Assembly (NCBI GenBank): GCA_036262035.1
Contig: DATAJS010000010.1
Span: 558,001-622,000, forward strand
Reading direction: 5' to 3'
DNA length: 64,000 nucleotides
Source of the DNA: Burkholderiales bacterium
Lineage (GTDB): Bacteria > Pseudomonadota > Gammaproteobacteria > Burkholderiales > SG8-41
Position 1 is the first letter of the stretch; every line of letters starts with the position of its first letter. The notes beneath the pieces were generated by a model. The model ran no database searches and was not told the origin of the DNA. It saw only the letters and a program-made list of their open reading frames with translations. Below, piece after piece: positions 34,343 through 43,055 of the stretch. Made by a program: the position numbers and the translations under genes.

Positions 34343-36447
34343 ACACGCAGGCCGCCGCGAGCATCCCCTCCGAGCGGCCCGTTCGCGTACTCCATCTGGA
34401 AGACGATCCGCGCGACGCCCAGATCATCGCCTACAAGCTCAAGGCGGGCTGCCCTCACTGTGACATAGTCCACGTCGCAGACCGGGCGTCGTTCGAGGCC
34501 GCCCTGGCGCACGAGAAGTTCGACCTCGTGCTGTGCGACCACAATCTGCGCGATTACGACGGCATCTCCGCGCTGCGGCACTGCAAGGCGAGGCAGCCCG
34601 ACACGCCGGTGATCATGATCTCCGGCACTTTGTCCGAAGATGACGCGGTCGAGTGTCTGAAGGGCGGCGCCACCGATTACGTGCTGAAGCAGCGGCTGCA
34701 GCGGCTCGCGCCGGCGGCTTTCCGCGCGGTGAAAGAGGCGGAGGAGCACCACGGCCTCGCGCGCTCGCAGGCCGACCTGCGGTTGCGCGACCTCGCGATC
34801 GATGCGGCGACCAACGCGATCTTCATCGTCGACGCGCTGGCGCCGGGTCAGCCGATCGTGCACGTCAACCGCGCCTTCGAGCGCATGACGGGCTACGCGG
34901 CGGAGGAAACCATCGGGCGCAGCGCGCAATTCCTCGAAGGGCTCGAGCGCGACCAGCCCGAGCTCGAGCGGCTGCGCCAGGCGCTCGCCACGGGCAACGA
35001 AGCGTCGGTCCTGTTACGCAACTATCGCAAGGACGGCACGCTGTTCTGGAACAACCTCCAGATCTCGCCGGTGCGCGACGACGCCGGCAAGGTCACCCAT
35101 TACGTCGGCATCCAGAGCGACGTCACCGAGCTCAAGCGCTACCAGCTCGAGCTCGAGTACCGCGCGAATTACGACACCCTGACCGGGCTTGCGAACAAGA
35201 ACCTGCTCGCCGACCGGCTGACTCAGGCGATGGCGTGGGCGAGCCGCACTCAGGAGCGCATCGCGATCCTCTACCTCGATCTCGATCGCTTCAAGGTCGT
35301 CAACGACAGTCTCGGCCATGCCAAAGGCGACGCGTTGCTCAAGAGCGTCGCGGCCAGGCTGAAAGTGAACGTGCGCGAGTCCGACACCGTTGCGCGCCTC
35401 GGCGGCGACGAGTTCGCGGTCATCCTGAACGGCGTCGAGGGACCCGCCGCGGTCGCCGCGCTCGCGCAGAAAGTGCTCGCGGAGCTTTCGCAGCCGATCG
35501 CCATCGACACGCACGAGGTGTTCACCGCCGCGAGCATCGGCTGCTGCGTCTATCCGGACGACGGCGCCGACGGCGAGTGCCTGCTCAAGAACGCCGACAT
35601 CGCGATGTATCGCGCGAAAGGCAGCGGCGGCAACCAGGTGTGCTTCTACACCGAGGACCTCAACGCCAACGCGCTGGAGCGCCTGCGGCTGGAAGGCGAT
35701 CTGCGCCGCGCATTGTCCGCGGGTGAGTTCGAGCTGCACTACCAGCCGCGCCTTGCGCTGGACTCCGGGCAGCCGACGAGCCTCGAAGCGCTGATACGCT
35801 GGCGCCGCCCCGACGGCCTGGTCTACCCCGCGCGCTTCATCCCGATCGCCGAGGAGACCGGCCTCATCGTGCCGATCGGCGAATGGGTCTTGCGGAGCGC
35901 CTGCGAGCAGATGAGGCGCTGGGCCGGCGACGGCCACTCTGCCTTGCGCGTCGCGGTCAATCTCTCGCCGCGCCAGTTCCGCCAGAGCGACATCGTGTCG
36001 ACCATACGCGGCATCCTCGATGCGACCGGCGCCGACCCGTGCCAGCTCGAGCTCGAGATCACCGAGAGCGTCGCGATGCACGACCCGGAGAAGAGCCGTG
36101 TGCTGCTGCAGAAGCTGTCCGATCTCGGCGTCACGATCGCGATCGACGATTTCGGCACCGGCTATTCGTCGCTCGCGTATCTCAAGCGCTTCCCGATCGA
36201 TCACCTCAAGATCGACCAGTCGTTCGTCCACGGCATACCGGCCGACGCCGAGGACAACAACATCGTGCGCTCGATCATCGCGCTCGGTAAGAGCCTCGGG
36301 CTCACGGTCATCGCGGAAGGCGTGGAGACCGAAGCGCAGCGCTCGTTCCTGCACGCCGAAGGGTGTGACGAGATGCAGGGCTACCTGCACAGCCGGCCGG
36401 CGCCCGCCGACGCAGTCGGCTTAACGCGCGTACACGCAGCGGCGTAG
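34339..36447 (+). CDS. REC-PAS-GGDEF-EAL c-di-GMP protein
   Basis: 702 residues from GTG 34339, overlapping the kinase stop. Receiver with LHLEDDPRDA and LCDHNLRDYDG (D67), of the Rcp1-like class used with phytochrome-type kinases. PAS/PAC domain (AIDAATNAIFIVDA... GYAAEETIGR... YVGIQSDVTELKRY). GGDEF intact (RLGGDEFAVIL, 355-359), EAL intact (LEALIRWRR, E483; IAIDDFGTGYSSLAYL). Both synthesis and breakdown of c-di-GMP are possible. Likely phosphorylated by the upstream CHASE3 kinase. Confidence 0.93.
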   Translation: MNTQAAASIPSERPVRVLHLEDDPRDAQIIAYKLKAGCPHCDIVHVADRASFEAALAHEKFDLVLCDHNLRDYDGISALRHCKARQPDTPVIMISGTLSEDDAVECLKGGATDYVLKQRLQRLAPAAFRAVKEAEEHHGLARSQADLRLRDLAIDAATNAIFIVDALAPGQPIVHVNRAFERMTGYAAEETIGRSAQFLEGLERDQPELERLRQALATGNEASVLLRNYRKDGTLFWNNLQISPVRDDAGKVTHYVGIQSDVTELKRYQLELEYRANYDTLTGLANKNLLADRLTQAMAWASRTQERIAILYLDLDRFKVVNDSLGHAKGDALLKSVAARLKVNVRESDTVARLGGDEFAVILNGVEGPAAVAALAQKVLAELSQPIAIDTHEVFTAASIGCCVYPDDGADGECLLKNADIAMYRAKGSGGNQVCFYTEDLNANALERLRLEGDLRRALSAGEFELHYQPRLALDSGQPTSLEALIRWRRPDGLVYPARFIPIAEETGLIVPIGEWVLRSACEQMRRWAGDGHSALRVAVNLSPRQFRQSDIVSTIRGILDATGADPCQLELEITESVAMHDPEKSRVLLQKLSDLGVTIAIDDFGTGYSSLAYLKRFPIDHLKIDQSFVHGIPADAEDNNIVRSIIALGKSLGLTVIAEGVETEAQRSFLHAEGCDEMQGYLHSRPAPADAVGLTRVHAAA

Positions 36448-36549
36448 CCGTCATCGCGAGGAGCGCGGCGGCGCGACGCGGCGATCTCGTGGCGCACGCG
36501 ATCGGACGCTCCGAGATTGCTTCGTCGCTACCGCTCCTCGCAATGACGA
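36448..36549. repeat. TCATCGCGAGGAGC-type long imperfect palindrome
   Basis: The interval starts with TCATCGCGAGGAGC and ends with GCTCCTCGCAATGACG, with GAGATTGCTTCGTCGCTACC before the right arm: a dispersed repeat common in Proteobacteria. Related copies lie at 41104-41252 and 56892-56930. It separates two convergent genes and may form a large hairpin in either transcript. Confidence 0.7.
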
Positions 36550-37185
36550 CTACGTTCCCGGCAGCTTGCTCACCACTTCCGCCAGCATCGCTCGTACTTT
36601 GGGATCCTCATCGCTCGCCGCGAGCCTCGAATACACCCCCGCGGTCCGCTTCGGATCGCGCGCGTAGCTGTAGGCGGTGAGCACGAGCGCGACGCCCTGG
36701 CGGTGCTTGCCCTGCTTGGCGTAGATCATCCCCAGCGAGCCCCACGCGCTCGCGCGGTCGGGCGCCATCGACAGCGCGTCGAGGATGGGCTGTTCGGCTT
36801 CGGCGACGTGTCCCGACTTGATCAGCGAGTAGCCGAGGTTCTCCGCGATCTCGGCGTCGCCGGGGTCGGCTTCGCGCGCCTGCCGAAAGTAAGCCGCGGC
36901 TTCGTTGTAGCGGCTGCGCTGCCACAGCGCGAGACCGTGCTCGTTGAGGTCGCGCGCCTTGTGGCGGTTGCCTCGCGGCAGCCGCGCCTGCGCCTTGATC
37001 CTCAAAGCGATCTCGCCGACGCGCGCCCGATCGCCGTCGATCGCCGCGGCGACGAGCAACTCAACCGGGGATTTCTGTTCGGCCTGGTGCTGCGCGTTGC
37101 GCGGGCCGTTCGGATTCGTCACCGCCGCACACACGGCGCTCCCCACGAACAGCGTGACGAAGACGGCGGCGGCGGACGCTCTCAT
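36550..37185 (-). CDS. Exported TPR-repeat protein
   Basis: 211 residues; ATG 37185 chosen because it begins a signal peptide (RASAAAVFVTLFVGSAVCAA). The mature part has helical tetratricopeptide units: KARDLNEHGLALWQRSRYNEA, AAYFRQAREADPGDAEIAEN, SLIKSGHVAEAEQPILDALS, and GSLGMIYAKQGKHRQGVALV. A scaffold protein, probably periplasmic; partner unknown. Upstream lies a perfect 14-base inverted repeat, and beyond it the glucosaminidase gene on the same strand. Confidence 0.85.
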   Translation of the reverse strand: MRASAAAVFVTLFVGSAVCAAVTNPNGPRNAQHQAEQKSPVELLVAAAIDGDRARVGEIALRIKAQARLPRGNRHKARDLNEHGLALWQRSRYNEAAAYFRQAREADPGDAEIAENLGYSLIKSGHVAEAEQPILDALSMAPDRASAWGSLGMIYAKQGKHRQGVALVLTAYSYARDPKRTAGVYSRLAASDEDPKVRAMLAEVVSKLPGT

Positions 37186-37201
37186 GCGCCCGATTGTACG
37201 A

Positions 37202-37265
37202 GTAGCGCAGGCGCCCCGCCTGCACAAACGGGCGCGCCGGTCGCAGGCGAAGGCGCCTGCGCTAC
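37202..37265. repeat. REP-like element with perfect 14-base inverted ends
   Basis: GTAGCGCAGGCGCC (37202-37215) and GGCGCCTGCGCTAC (37252-37265) are exact reverse complements, with further partial pairing inside. The right edge touches the stop codon of the minus-strand glucosaminidase gene (37267-37269). A 27-base piece of the same element recurs with two changes at 45746-45772. Confidence 0.85.
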
Positions 37266-37266
37266 A

Positions 37267-37914
37267 TCAATGCGCGCCACGCAATGCGGCCGAAAGCCGG
37301 TAGAGATTCGATTCGTGCGACAGGGTGTCGCGCGGATCGACGGGGTCGTTCATGATCCGGACGAGCTTGCGCACGAAGACTTCGGGCTTGCGGCTGTAGC
37401 TCTTCGCCACGCCGGCTATCCATGCCTTCACCGCCGCCTCGGCCGCGACGCCGCGCTTGCGGGCGGCTTGGTACGCTTCGGTATGCTCGCGATACGCTTC
37501 CAGCGTCGCGAGCTTGGCCGCGACGAAATCGAACGCGTGCGCCTTGCTGTCGAAATGCGCGAAGCGCGACTTGCTGCGCCGGCACTCGAGCACGTACTGC
37601 TTGAGGCTGTTCGCCGCCGCCGGCACGAACTTCCACGCGAAGAGGTTGTTGGCGTGGATCGCGATGCGCGTATAGCCGTACCCCGATTCGGCGATCGCGA
37701 TCGCGGCGAGGGCGCTCGCCGGGACGCCGTGGGTCTTCTCGGCCTTGACCGCGAGCTCGCTCACCTCGCGCACGAAGGCCGCGCGCTCCTCGGGAGTCGG
37801 GTGGCCGGGCTTGACGCCGTGACAGCTCCACGGCGCGGCTGTCGCGAGACACGGCACCAGCAGCGCCGCGGCCAGTAATGCGGTGACACCTCGATGTTGC
37901 GGTGCGGCATCCAT
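37267..37914 (-). CDS. Exported glucosaminidase-domain (GH73-like) cell-wall hydrolase
   Basis: 215 residues from ATG 37914, chosen because a signal peptide follows (TALLAAALLVPCLATAA). The domain reads VSELAVKAEKTHGVPASALAAIAIAESGYG, with the likely catalytic Glu in IAESGYG, then HANNLFAWKF, ECRRSKSRFAHFDSKAHAFD and AWIAGVAKSYSRKPEV. The family cleaves N-acetylglucosaminyl bonds in peptidoglycan (FlgJ/Bax-like). There is no flagellar or other context, so a general remodelling role is likely. An in-frame upstream extension is possible but lacks conserved features. Confidence 0.83.
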   Translation of the reverse strand: MDAAPQHRGVTALLAAALLVPCLATAAPWSCHGVKPGHPTPEERAAFVREVSELAVKAEKTHGVPASALAAIAIAESGYGYTRIAIHANNLFAWKFVPAAANSLKQYVLECRRSKSRFAHFDSKAHAFDFVAAKLATLEAYREHTEAYQAARKRGVAAEAAVKAWIAGVAKSYSRKPEVFVRKLVRIMNDPVDPRDTLSHESNLYRLSAALRGAH

Positions 37915-38059
37915 TCGATCACCCGATGCACATCTTTCGCGATTGCGCCATGGGACCGGCCTGAAATAGCATTGCAGATTCCGCGATAGGGGAAGCAGCA
38001 TTCGTTCCAGACCGCCGGCTTCCCGCCTGCCTCTCACTCATAAAAGGGGGAAACTCCAG

Positions 38060-39133
38060 ATGCAACGCACTTACAAGATTCTGATCATGGGCGCGTCGTA
38101 CGGTTCGCTGCTCGGCTCCAAGCTGGTCGCCGCGGGCCACACGGTCCACCTGATCTGCCTTCCCGCCGAAGCCGAGCTCATGAACGCCGAGGGCGCGCGC
38201 ATCCGCATGCCGGTGCGCGGCCGCGAAGGGCTCGTCGACATCGACACCCGCAAGCTGCCCGGCAAGCTCTCCGCCGGCGGCACCGGTAACGTCAACCCCG
38301 CCGACTACGATCTCGTCGCGCTCGCGATGCAGGAGCCGCAGTACCGCTCGCCCGGCGTGCGCGAGCTGCTCGATGCGGTGGCGAAAGCGAAAGTGCCCTG
38401 CATGTCGATCATGAACATGCCGCCGCTGCCGTATCTCGCGCGCCTGCCCGGCCTGCCGATGAACGACATCCGCGCGGCTTACACCGATCCGACGGTGTGG
38501 GACAGCTTCGACCCGAAGTTCATGACGCTGTGCAGCCCCGACCCGCAGGCGTTCCGGCCGCCCGAGGAGAAAGTGAACGTGCTCCAGGTGCGGCTGCCGA
38601 CCAACTTCAAGGCCGCGCGCTTCGAGTCCGACGCGCACACCCGGATCCTGCGCGACCTGCAGGCCGGCATCGAAGCGGCGCGCTTCGACGCGGGCGACGG
38701 CACCAGGGTCGAGCTTCCGGTGAAGCTCAAGGTGCACGAGTCGATCTTCGTTCCGCTCGCCAAGTGGAGCATGCTGCTCGCCGGCAACTACCGCTGCGTC
38801 GAGAAGGACACCATCCGCAGCATCAGCGACGCGGTGCACAGCGACATCGAGACCGCGCGCTCGGTCTACAACTGGGTGCAGGACCTGTGCGTCTCGCTCG
38901 GCGCCGACCGCAAGGACCTCGTACCCTTCGAGAAATACGCCAAGGCCGGCGAATCGCTGCAGGCGCCGTCCTCGGCGGCCCGCGCGCTCGCCGCCGGCGC
39001 GCCGAACATCGAGCGCGTCGACCGCCTGGTGCAGATCATCGCGAAGACCAAAGGGATGCAGAACGCCGAGGTCGACAGGACCGTGGCGCTGGTGGACGAA
39101 TGGCTCGAAAGGAATCGGCGGAAGGCCGCCTGA
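38060..39133 (+). CDS. Ketopantoate-reductase-like (ApbA/PanE N-terminal domain) protein
   Basis: 357 residues with GGGGGAAAC upstream of ATG 38060. A Rossmann start KILIMGASYGSLLGSKLVAAGH fits the NADP-binding domain of ketopantoate reductases, with the second glycine position replaced by Ser. The C-terminal helical half (VHESIFVPLAKWSMLLAGNYRCV ... IETARSVYNWVQDLC) is unlike standard PanE, so the substrate probably differs. Alone on the plus strand between convergent or divergent genes. The downstream interval is a CACCCGTCAC repeat array. Confidence 0.75.
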   Translation: MQRTYKILIMGASYGSLLGSKLVAAGHTVHLICLPAEAELMNAEGARIRMPVRGREGLVDIDTRKLPGKLSAGGTGNVNPADYDLVALAMQEPQYRSPGVRELLDAVAKAKVPCMSIMNMPPLPYLARLPGLPMNDIRAAYTDPTVWDSFDPKFMTLCSPDPQAFRPPEEKVNVLQVRLPTNFKAARFESDAHTRILRDLQAGIEAARFDAGDGTRVELPVKLKVHESIFVPLAKWSMLLAGNYRCVEKDTIRSISDAVHSDIETARSVYNWVQDLCVSLGADRKDLVPFEKYAKAGESLQAPSSAARALAAGAPNIERVDRLVQIIAKTKGMQNAEVDRTVALVDEWLERNRRKAA

Positions 39134-39139
39134 CGGCGA

Positions 39140-39265
39140 AAAGTGACGGGTAGAGCGGTGACGAGAACCGGTTCACCCGTCACCGTATCATCCGTCACTG
39201 CTTCACCCGTCACCGTATCATCCGTCACTGCTTCACCCGTCACCGCTTCACCCGTCACTTCTTAG
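39140..39265. repeat. CACCCGTCAC tandem repeat array (30-base period)
   Basis: Two exact 30-base units (39172-39201 and 39202-39231, CACCCGTCACCGTATCATCC core) are followed by a partial third unit and the end CACCCGTCACTTCTTAG. The same family appears at 42990-43055 and in part at 24578-24648. The edge of the array supplies the last codons and TGA stop of the TRAP large permease gene on the minus strand. Confidence 0.8.
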
Positions 39266-40568
39266 CACTGCCAATGACCAGGTCGGGCAACCAGGTAACG
39301 ATCTGCGGGAACGCGGTGATCAGCCCGATCGCGATCACCATCAGACAGAAAAACGGTATCGAAGCGTACGCGACATAGTTGCTGTCGCGCCCGCTCATCG
39401 TCTGGAGCACGAAGAGGTTGAAGCCGAGCGGCGGGGTGAGCTCGGCGATCTCGACCAGCAGCACGATGAAGATGCCGAACCACACCAGGTCGAATCCCGC
39501 TTTCTGCACCATCGGCAGGACGATGGACGTGGTCAGCACGATCATCGACACGCCGTCCAGCGCCGCGCCCAGGATGATGTAGATCAGCGCGAGCAGCGCG
39601 ATCAGCATGTACGGATTCGGATTCATCCCCGCGACCCATTCGGCGAGCGCTTTCGGTATTCCCGTGAACGCCATGCACGAGGAGAGGAAGGCGGCGCCGG
39701 CGAGGATGAACATGATCATGCACGAGAGCCTCGTGGCGCCGATGAGGCTCTGCCAGAACGTGGTGCGGTCGAGCCCGCCCGACCACCACGCGATGCCCAG
39801 CGATCCCAGCACGCCGTAGGCCGCGGCTTCGGTCGCGGTCGCCCAGCCTTCGATCATCACCCACACGATGAACACGATGAGCGCGACGCACGGGATGAGG
39901 TGGCGGCTGCGGTGGAGCTTCTCGCGCAGGGGCACGCGCTCGGTCTCACGGGGCGTCTTGTCCGGGTTGAGCAGCGCCCACACGATGATGTAGCCCGAGA
40001 ACAGCGCCATCAGCAGGAAACCCGGCAGGAAGCCCGCGAGAAAGACCTTGAGGATCGACACTTCGGCGGCGACCGCGTACACCACCATGATGATCGACGG
40101 CGGCAGGAGGATGCCGAGCGTTCCGGCGCCGCACAGCGAGCCCAGGCACGCCTTCTCGTCGTAGCCGCGGCGCTTCAGTTCCGGCAGCGCGACCTTGGCG
40201 ATCGTCGCGCACGTCGCCGCCGACGATCCGGACACCGTGCCGAAGATGCCGCACGCGATGACGTTCACGTGCATGAGGCGTCCCGGCAGCCAGCCGAGCC
40301 ATGGCGACAGCCCTTCGAACATCTCTTCCGACAGTTTCGTGCGATAGAGGATCTCGCCCATCCACACGAAGAGCGGCAGCGCGGCGATCGTCCAGTTGGC
40401 GCTCGATCCCCAGAACGCCTGGAAGAGGTTCGCTTCGGGCGGCGTGCTGGTGAAGAGCGAGAGGCCTACCCACGCCACCGCCGCGAGCGAGATCGCGATC
40501 CATACCCCGCCCATCAGCAGCACGAGCAGCAGGGCGAGCAGGACGAGCGCGATGGTGAGGGTGCTCAA
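39255..40568 (-). CDS. dctM: TRAP transporter large permease (DctM family)
   Basis: 437 residues and about 12 hydrophobic segments. TRAP-large motifs: LPLFVWMGEILYRTKLSEEMFEGLSPWLGWLPGRLMHVNV, GTVSGSSAATCATIAKVALPELKRRGYD, GTLGILLPPSIIMVVYAV, and PPLGFNLFVLQTMSG. It takes up organic acids driven by the sodium or proton gradient, with the small permease and a periplasmic receptor. Its ATG overlaps the stop of the upstream small permease by 4 bases. The C-terminal residues and stop are encoded by the CACCCGTCAC repeat. Confidence 0.94.
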   Translation of the reverse strand: MSTLTIALVLLALLLVLLMGGVWIAISLAAVAWVGLSLFTSTPPEANLFQAFWGSSANWTIAALPLFVWMGEILYRTKLSEEMFEGLSPWLGWLPGRLMHVNVIACGIFGTVSGSSAATCATIAKVALPELKRRGYDEKACLGSLCGAGTLGILLPPSIIMVVYAVAAEVSILKVFLAGFLPGFLLMALFSGYIIVWALLNPDKTPRETERVPLREKLHRSRHLIPCVALIVFIVWVMIEGWATATEAAAYGVLGSLGIAWWSGGLDRTTFWQSLIGATRLSCMIMFILAGAAFLSSCMAFTGIPKALAEWVAGMNPNPYMLIALLALIYIILGAALDGVSMIVLTTSIVLPMVQKAGFDLVWFGIFIVLLVEIAELTPPLGFNLFVLQTMSGRDSNYVAYASIPFFCLMVIAIGLITAFPQIVTWLPDLVIGSAKK

Positions 40569-41098
40569 ACCATCTCCGAGAAGTCACCCGTCGCGCGGCG
40601 CTCTTCGTCCGCGAGCTGGTACGCGGGCTTCGCTCCGCGCAGCACCGTCATCCATTCGTCGAGCACCGCGACGAAGAAGATGGTCACGCCGACGACGAAC
40701 GCGAGCTGAGGGATCCAGATGGGGATCTTGATGAGCCCTTGCGCGACCTCGTGGAACTGCCAGCTCTCGTAGACGAAGCGCGCGACCGCCCACAGCATGG
40801 CGCCGACGAAGAGCAGCGTGACCGAAAGCGCCGCGAGCTCGGCCCGGCGGCGCGCGCGCGGCCTGAGGCTCTCGATCCACAACCCGACGCGGACGAGCTC
40901 GCCGTGCCGGAAAGTGTGGCCGAGCGCGAGGAAAGCGGACGCCGCGGTGAGCCAGCCGGCGATGTCGTCGGCGCCTCGCACGAACACGCCGACCTCGCGG
41001 CCGATCGACTGCGCGAGCATGACGACGCACACGCCGGCGAGACAGAGCGCGGCGAGCGCGCCGGAAAGGGCGTACAGCTTGTCGAGCGCCGCGCGCAC
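40565..41098 (-). CDS. dctQ: TRAP transporter small permease (DctQ family)
   Basis: 177 residues with four hydrophobic helices (LAALCLAGVCVVMLAQSIGREVG; GWLTAASAFLALGHTFRHGELVRV; LSVTLLFVGAMLWAVARFV; WIPQLAFVVGVTIFFVAVLDEW). The pattern GHTFRHGELVRVGLW fits DctQ. It overlaps dctM by 4 bases (translational coupling). About 170 bases of repeat DNA separate it from the receptor gene upstream on the same strand. Confidence 0.9.
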   Translation of the reverse strand: MRAALDKLYALSGALAALCLAGVCVVMLAQSIGREVGVFVRGADDIAGWLTAASAFLALGHTFRHGELVRVGLWIESLRPRARRRAELAALSVTLLFVGAMLWAVARFVYESWQFHEVAQGLIKIPIWIPQLAFVVGVTIFFVAVLDEWMTVLRGAKPAYQLADEERRATGDFSEMV

Positions 41099-41103
41099 GC
41101 TTA

Positions 41104-41252
41104 TCGGACGTTCCGGGATTGCTTCGTCGCTGCGCTCCTCGCAGTGACGGTTGCTGTCATCGCGAGGCGGCGCCGAAGGAACGCCGACGCGATCCCGTGG
41201 CGCACGTTACGGCCGCGCCGGGATGGCTTCGTCACTGCCGTCCCTCGCAATG
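41104..41252. repeat. Two divergent TCATTGCGAGG-type repeats between dctP and dctQ
   Basis: CGGGATTGCTTCGTCGCTGC ... GCTCCTCGCAGTGACG and, inverted, TGTCATCGCGAGGCGGCG ... GATGGCTTCGTCACTGCC ... CCCTCGCAATGACC. Same family as 36448-36549 and 56892-56930. It splits the TRAP operon and could lower permease mRNA relative to receptor mRNA. Confidence 0.65.
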
Positions 41253-41274
41253 ACCGGCCGAGTCTCGGCCGGTC
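41252..41274 (-). terminator. Perfect hairpin at the dctP stop codon
   Basis: GACCGGCCGAG and CTCGGCCGGTC form an 11-base perfect stem around a single T; the stem overlaps the dctP stop (41273-41275). It could terminate or attenuate transcription between the receptor and permease genes. There is no T-tract. Confidence 0.5.
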
Positions 41275-42244
41275 ACTTGCCGCGATAGGCCTTGATCAGC
41301 GCCTCGCCGTCGGCGCCGGCGGACTTCTGCCATTCGACGAGCATGGTCTCGCCGACCTTGGTGAACGCCGCTTTCATCGCGGGATCGGGGTCGATCACGC
41401 TCATGCCGTTGTCGGCGAGCGTCTTGTTCGCGTTCTGCTCGCGTTGCCGCGACAAATCCCAGCCGCGCTTCTCGGCGGCCGCGGCCGCGGCGAGCAGCGC
41501 TTTCTTTTCGGCGTCCGGCAACCGCTGGAACGCGCGCTCGTTCACCACGACGACGTTCTTCGGATGGAACGCATTGGCCATGTAGTAGTTCTTAACGAAC
41601 TCCCAGACCTTGGTCGACGTGCCGGTCGCGGACGAGGTGATCATGCCGTGCACCGTGCCGGTCGCGAACGCCTGCGGTACTTCCGGCACCTGGATCACCG
41701 TCGGCGCCGCGCCGAGAAGCTCGGCCATGCGCGCGGTCTGCGGGCTGTAGGTGCGCATCTTGGTGCCCTTGAGATCGTCGACCGTCTTCAGGGGATTCTT
41801 CGTATACAGCCCCTGTCCCGGCCACGCGACCGAGTACAGCAGCCGCATGCCGCGCCCGGCGAGCTTCTTCTCGAGCAGCGGCTTCTGCGCCTGGTAGAAC
41901 CTGTAGGCGTTGTCGTAGCCGGTCGCGACGAAGGGGATGTTGTCGGCCGCGAACACCGGGTCTTCGTTGCCGAACTGGCCGAGCAGGAACTCGGCCATGT
42001 TGACCTGGCCGGTCGACACCGCGCGCAGCATGTCGGGGTGCTTGATCAGCGAGCCGTTGCTGTGCACGACGATCTCGAGCTTGCCGCCGGTCGCTTTCTT
42101 CACGTCTTCGGCGAACTGCTTCACGTTGATCGTGTGGAACTCGCCGTCGCTGTACGGCGTGGGCATGTCCCACTTCGTCTGCGCGGAGACCGCGCCGCAC
42201 GCCGCCCACAGCACCATCGCTCCCAACAGCGCTCGCATGCCCAT
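41273..42244 (-). CDS. dctP: TRAP transporter substrate-binding protein (DctP family)
   Basis: 323 residues with a signal peptide (ALLGAMVLWAACGAVSAQ) and GGGGAGGG before ATG 42244. Family motifs: WDMPTPYSDGEFHTINVKQFAEDVKKATGGKLEI, SNGSLIKHPDMLRAVSTGQVNMAEF, and the DctP signature region KNPLKTVDDLKGTKMRTYSPQTARMAELLGAAPTVI, then ATGTVHGMITS. Periplasmic receptor for a carboxylate ligand, serving the DctQM pair downstream. Ligand not predictable. Confidence 0.93.
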   Translation of the reverse strand: MGMRALLGAMVLWAACGAVSAQTKWDMPTPYSDGEFHTINVKQFAEDVKKATGGKLEIVVHSNGSLIKHPDMLRAVSTGQVNMAEFLLGQFGNEDPVFAADNIPFVATGYDNAYRFYQAQKPLLEKKLAGRGMRLLYSVAWPGQGLYTKNPLKTVDDLKGTKMRTYSPQTARMAELLGAAPTVIQVPEVPQAFATGTVHGMITSSATGTSTKVWEFVKNYYMANAFHPKNVVVVNERAFQRLPDAEKKALLAAAAAAEKRGWDLSRQREQNANKTLADNGMSVIDPDPAMKAAFTKVGETMLVEWQKSAGADGEALIKAYRGK

Positions 42245-42395
42245 TCGACCCTCCCCGGCGAATCAGACGTCCGCGAATCATCGTGGGGCGTGCGTGCGGT
42301 TGTCAATGCGCGCTGTCGGTTGAAGAAGGAGGAGGTACGGGTGAGGAGATAGAGGTGAGGGAAAAACTCTCACCTTCACCTCCTCACCTTCACGA

Positions 42396-42932
42396 TCACT
42401 GCGCCTGCACGTAAAAGAAATACACCGCCTTATACGGCACGCGCGCTTCCTTGCCCTTGTCCGCCGCGCTGCATCCCGCTGCCGGCGGCTTGCCGCCGGC
42501 GGTGTTGACGCGCTGTATCGCCTGAGTGCGGCCGAAGATGCCGGGGCCGGAGGCCGATTTCGTTACGAGCAGCAGCCACGGGATGGCGTTGGGATCGGGA
42601 CCCTCGTCGCGGCCTTTGACTTCCGCGACGACCTTGCCGCCGGCGTTCGATTCCCAGGTCGGTCCGCCGTAGTGTTTGCCGATGGTGCGGCCCACGGTGT
42701 CGAAGAGCTGCGCTTCGGGCGCACGGAACGTCCATTCGAATTTCGCCGGATCGGCTTTGCCCGGCGCGCAGTCGTAGATCTGCACGCCGGTCGCGGGCAC
42801 TTCCTGCGCGAGGGCGAGCTTGTCGGGGACGCGGATGCTCGCGGGGAGATCGGGCGGCGGTGTGAGCGGCGGGGTGGTGCAGGCGGGAAGCAGGGCGGCG
42901 AGCGGGACGGACACGAACCGGAAGCTGTGCAT
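42396..42932 (-). CDS. DUF3455 lipoprotein
   Basis: 178 residues with a short lipoprotein signal (PLAALLPAC). The body matches DUF3455: LALAQEVPATGVQIYDCAPG, FEWTFRAPEAQLFDTVGRTIGKHYGGPTWES, IPWLLLVTKSASGPGIFGRTQAIQRVNTAGG, and a C-terminal VPYKAVYFFYVQ. Function unknown for the family; predicted to be a secreted or membrane-anchored beta-rich protein. Monocistronic. Confidence 0.88.
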   Translation of the reverse strand: MHSFRFVSVPLAALLPACTTPPLTPPPDLPASIRVPDKLALAQEVPATGVQIYDCAPGKADPAKFEWTFRAPEAQLFDTVGRTIGKHYGGPTWESNAGGKVVAEVKGRDEGPDPNAIPWLLLVTKSASGPGIFGRTQAIQRVNTAGGKPPAAGCSAADKGKEARVPYKAVYFFYVQAQ

Positions 42933-42989
42933 GGTGCCTCCTTACGGCGCGGTGCGTTAGCACGCACCCTACGCCAGACGACATCCCCG

Positions 42990-43055
42990 TGTCATCTCGT
43001 CACCGTTTCACCCGTCACCGCCTCACCCGTCACCGCTTTATCCGTCACTTCTTAA
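42990..43055. repeat. CACCCGTCAC repeat cluster
   Basis: Three to four degenerate copies of CACCCGTCACCGC(C/T)T ending in CCGTCACTTCTTAATCAG, just at the stop codon of the minus-strand Bug gene. Same family as 39140-39265. Confidence 0.75.
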
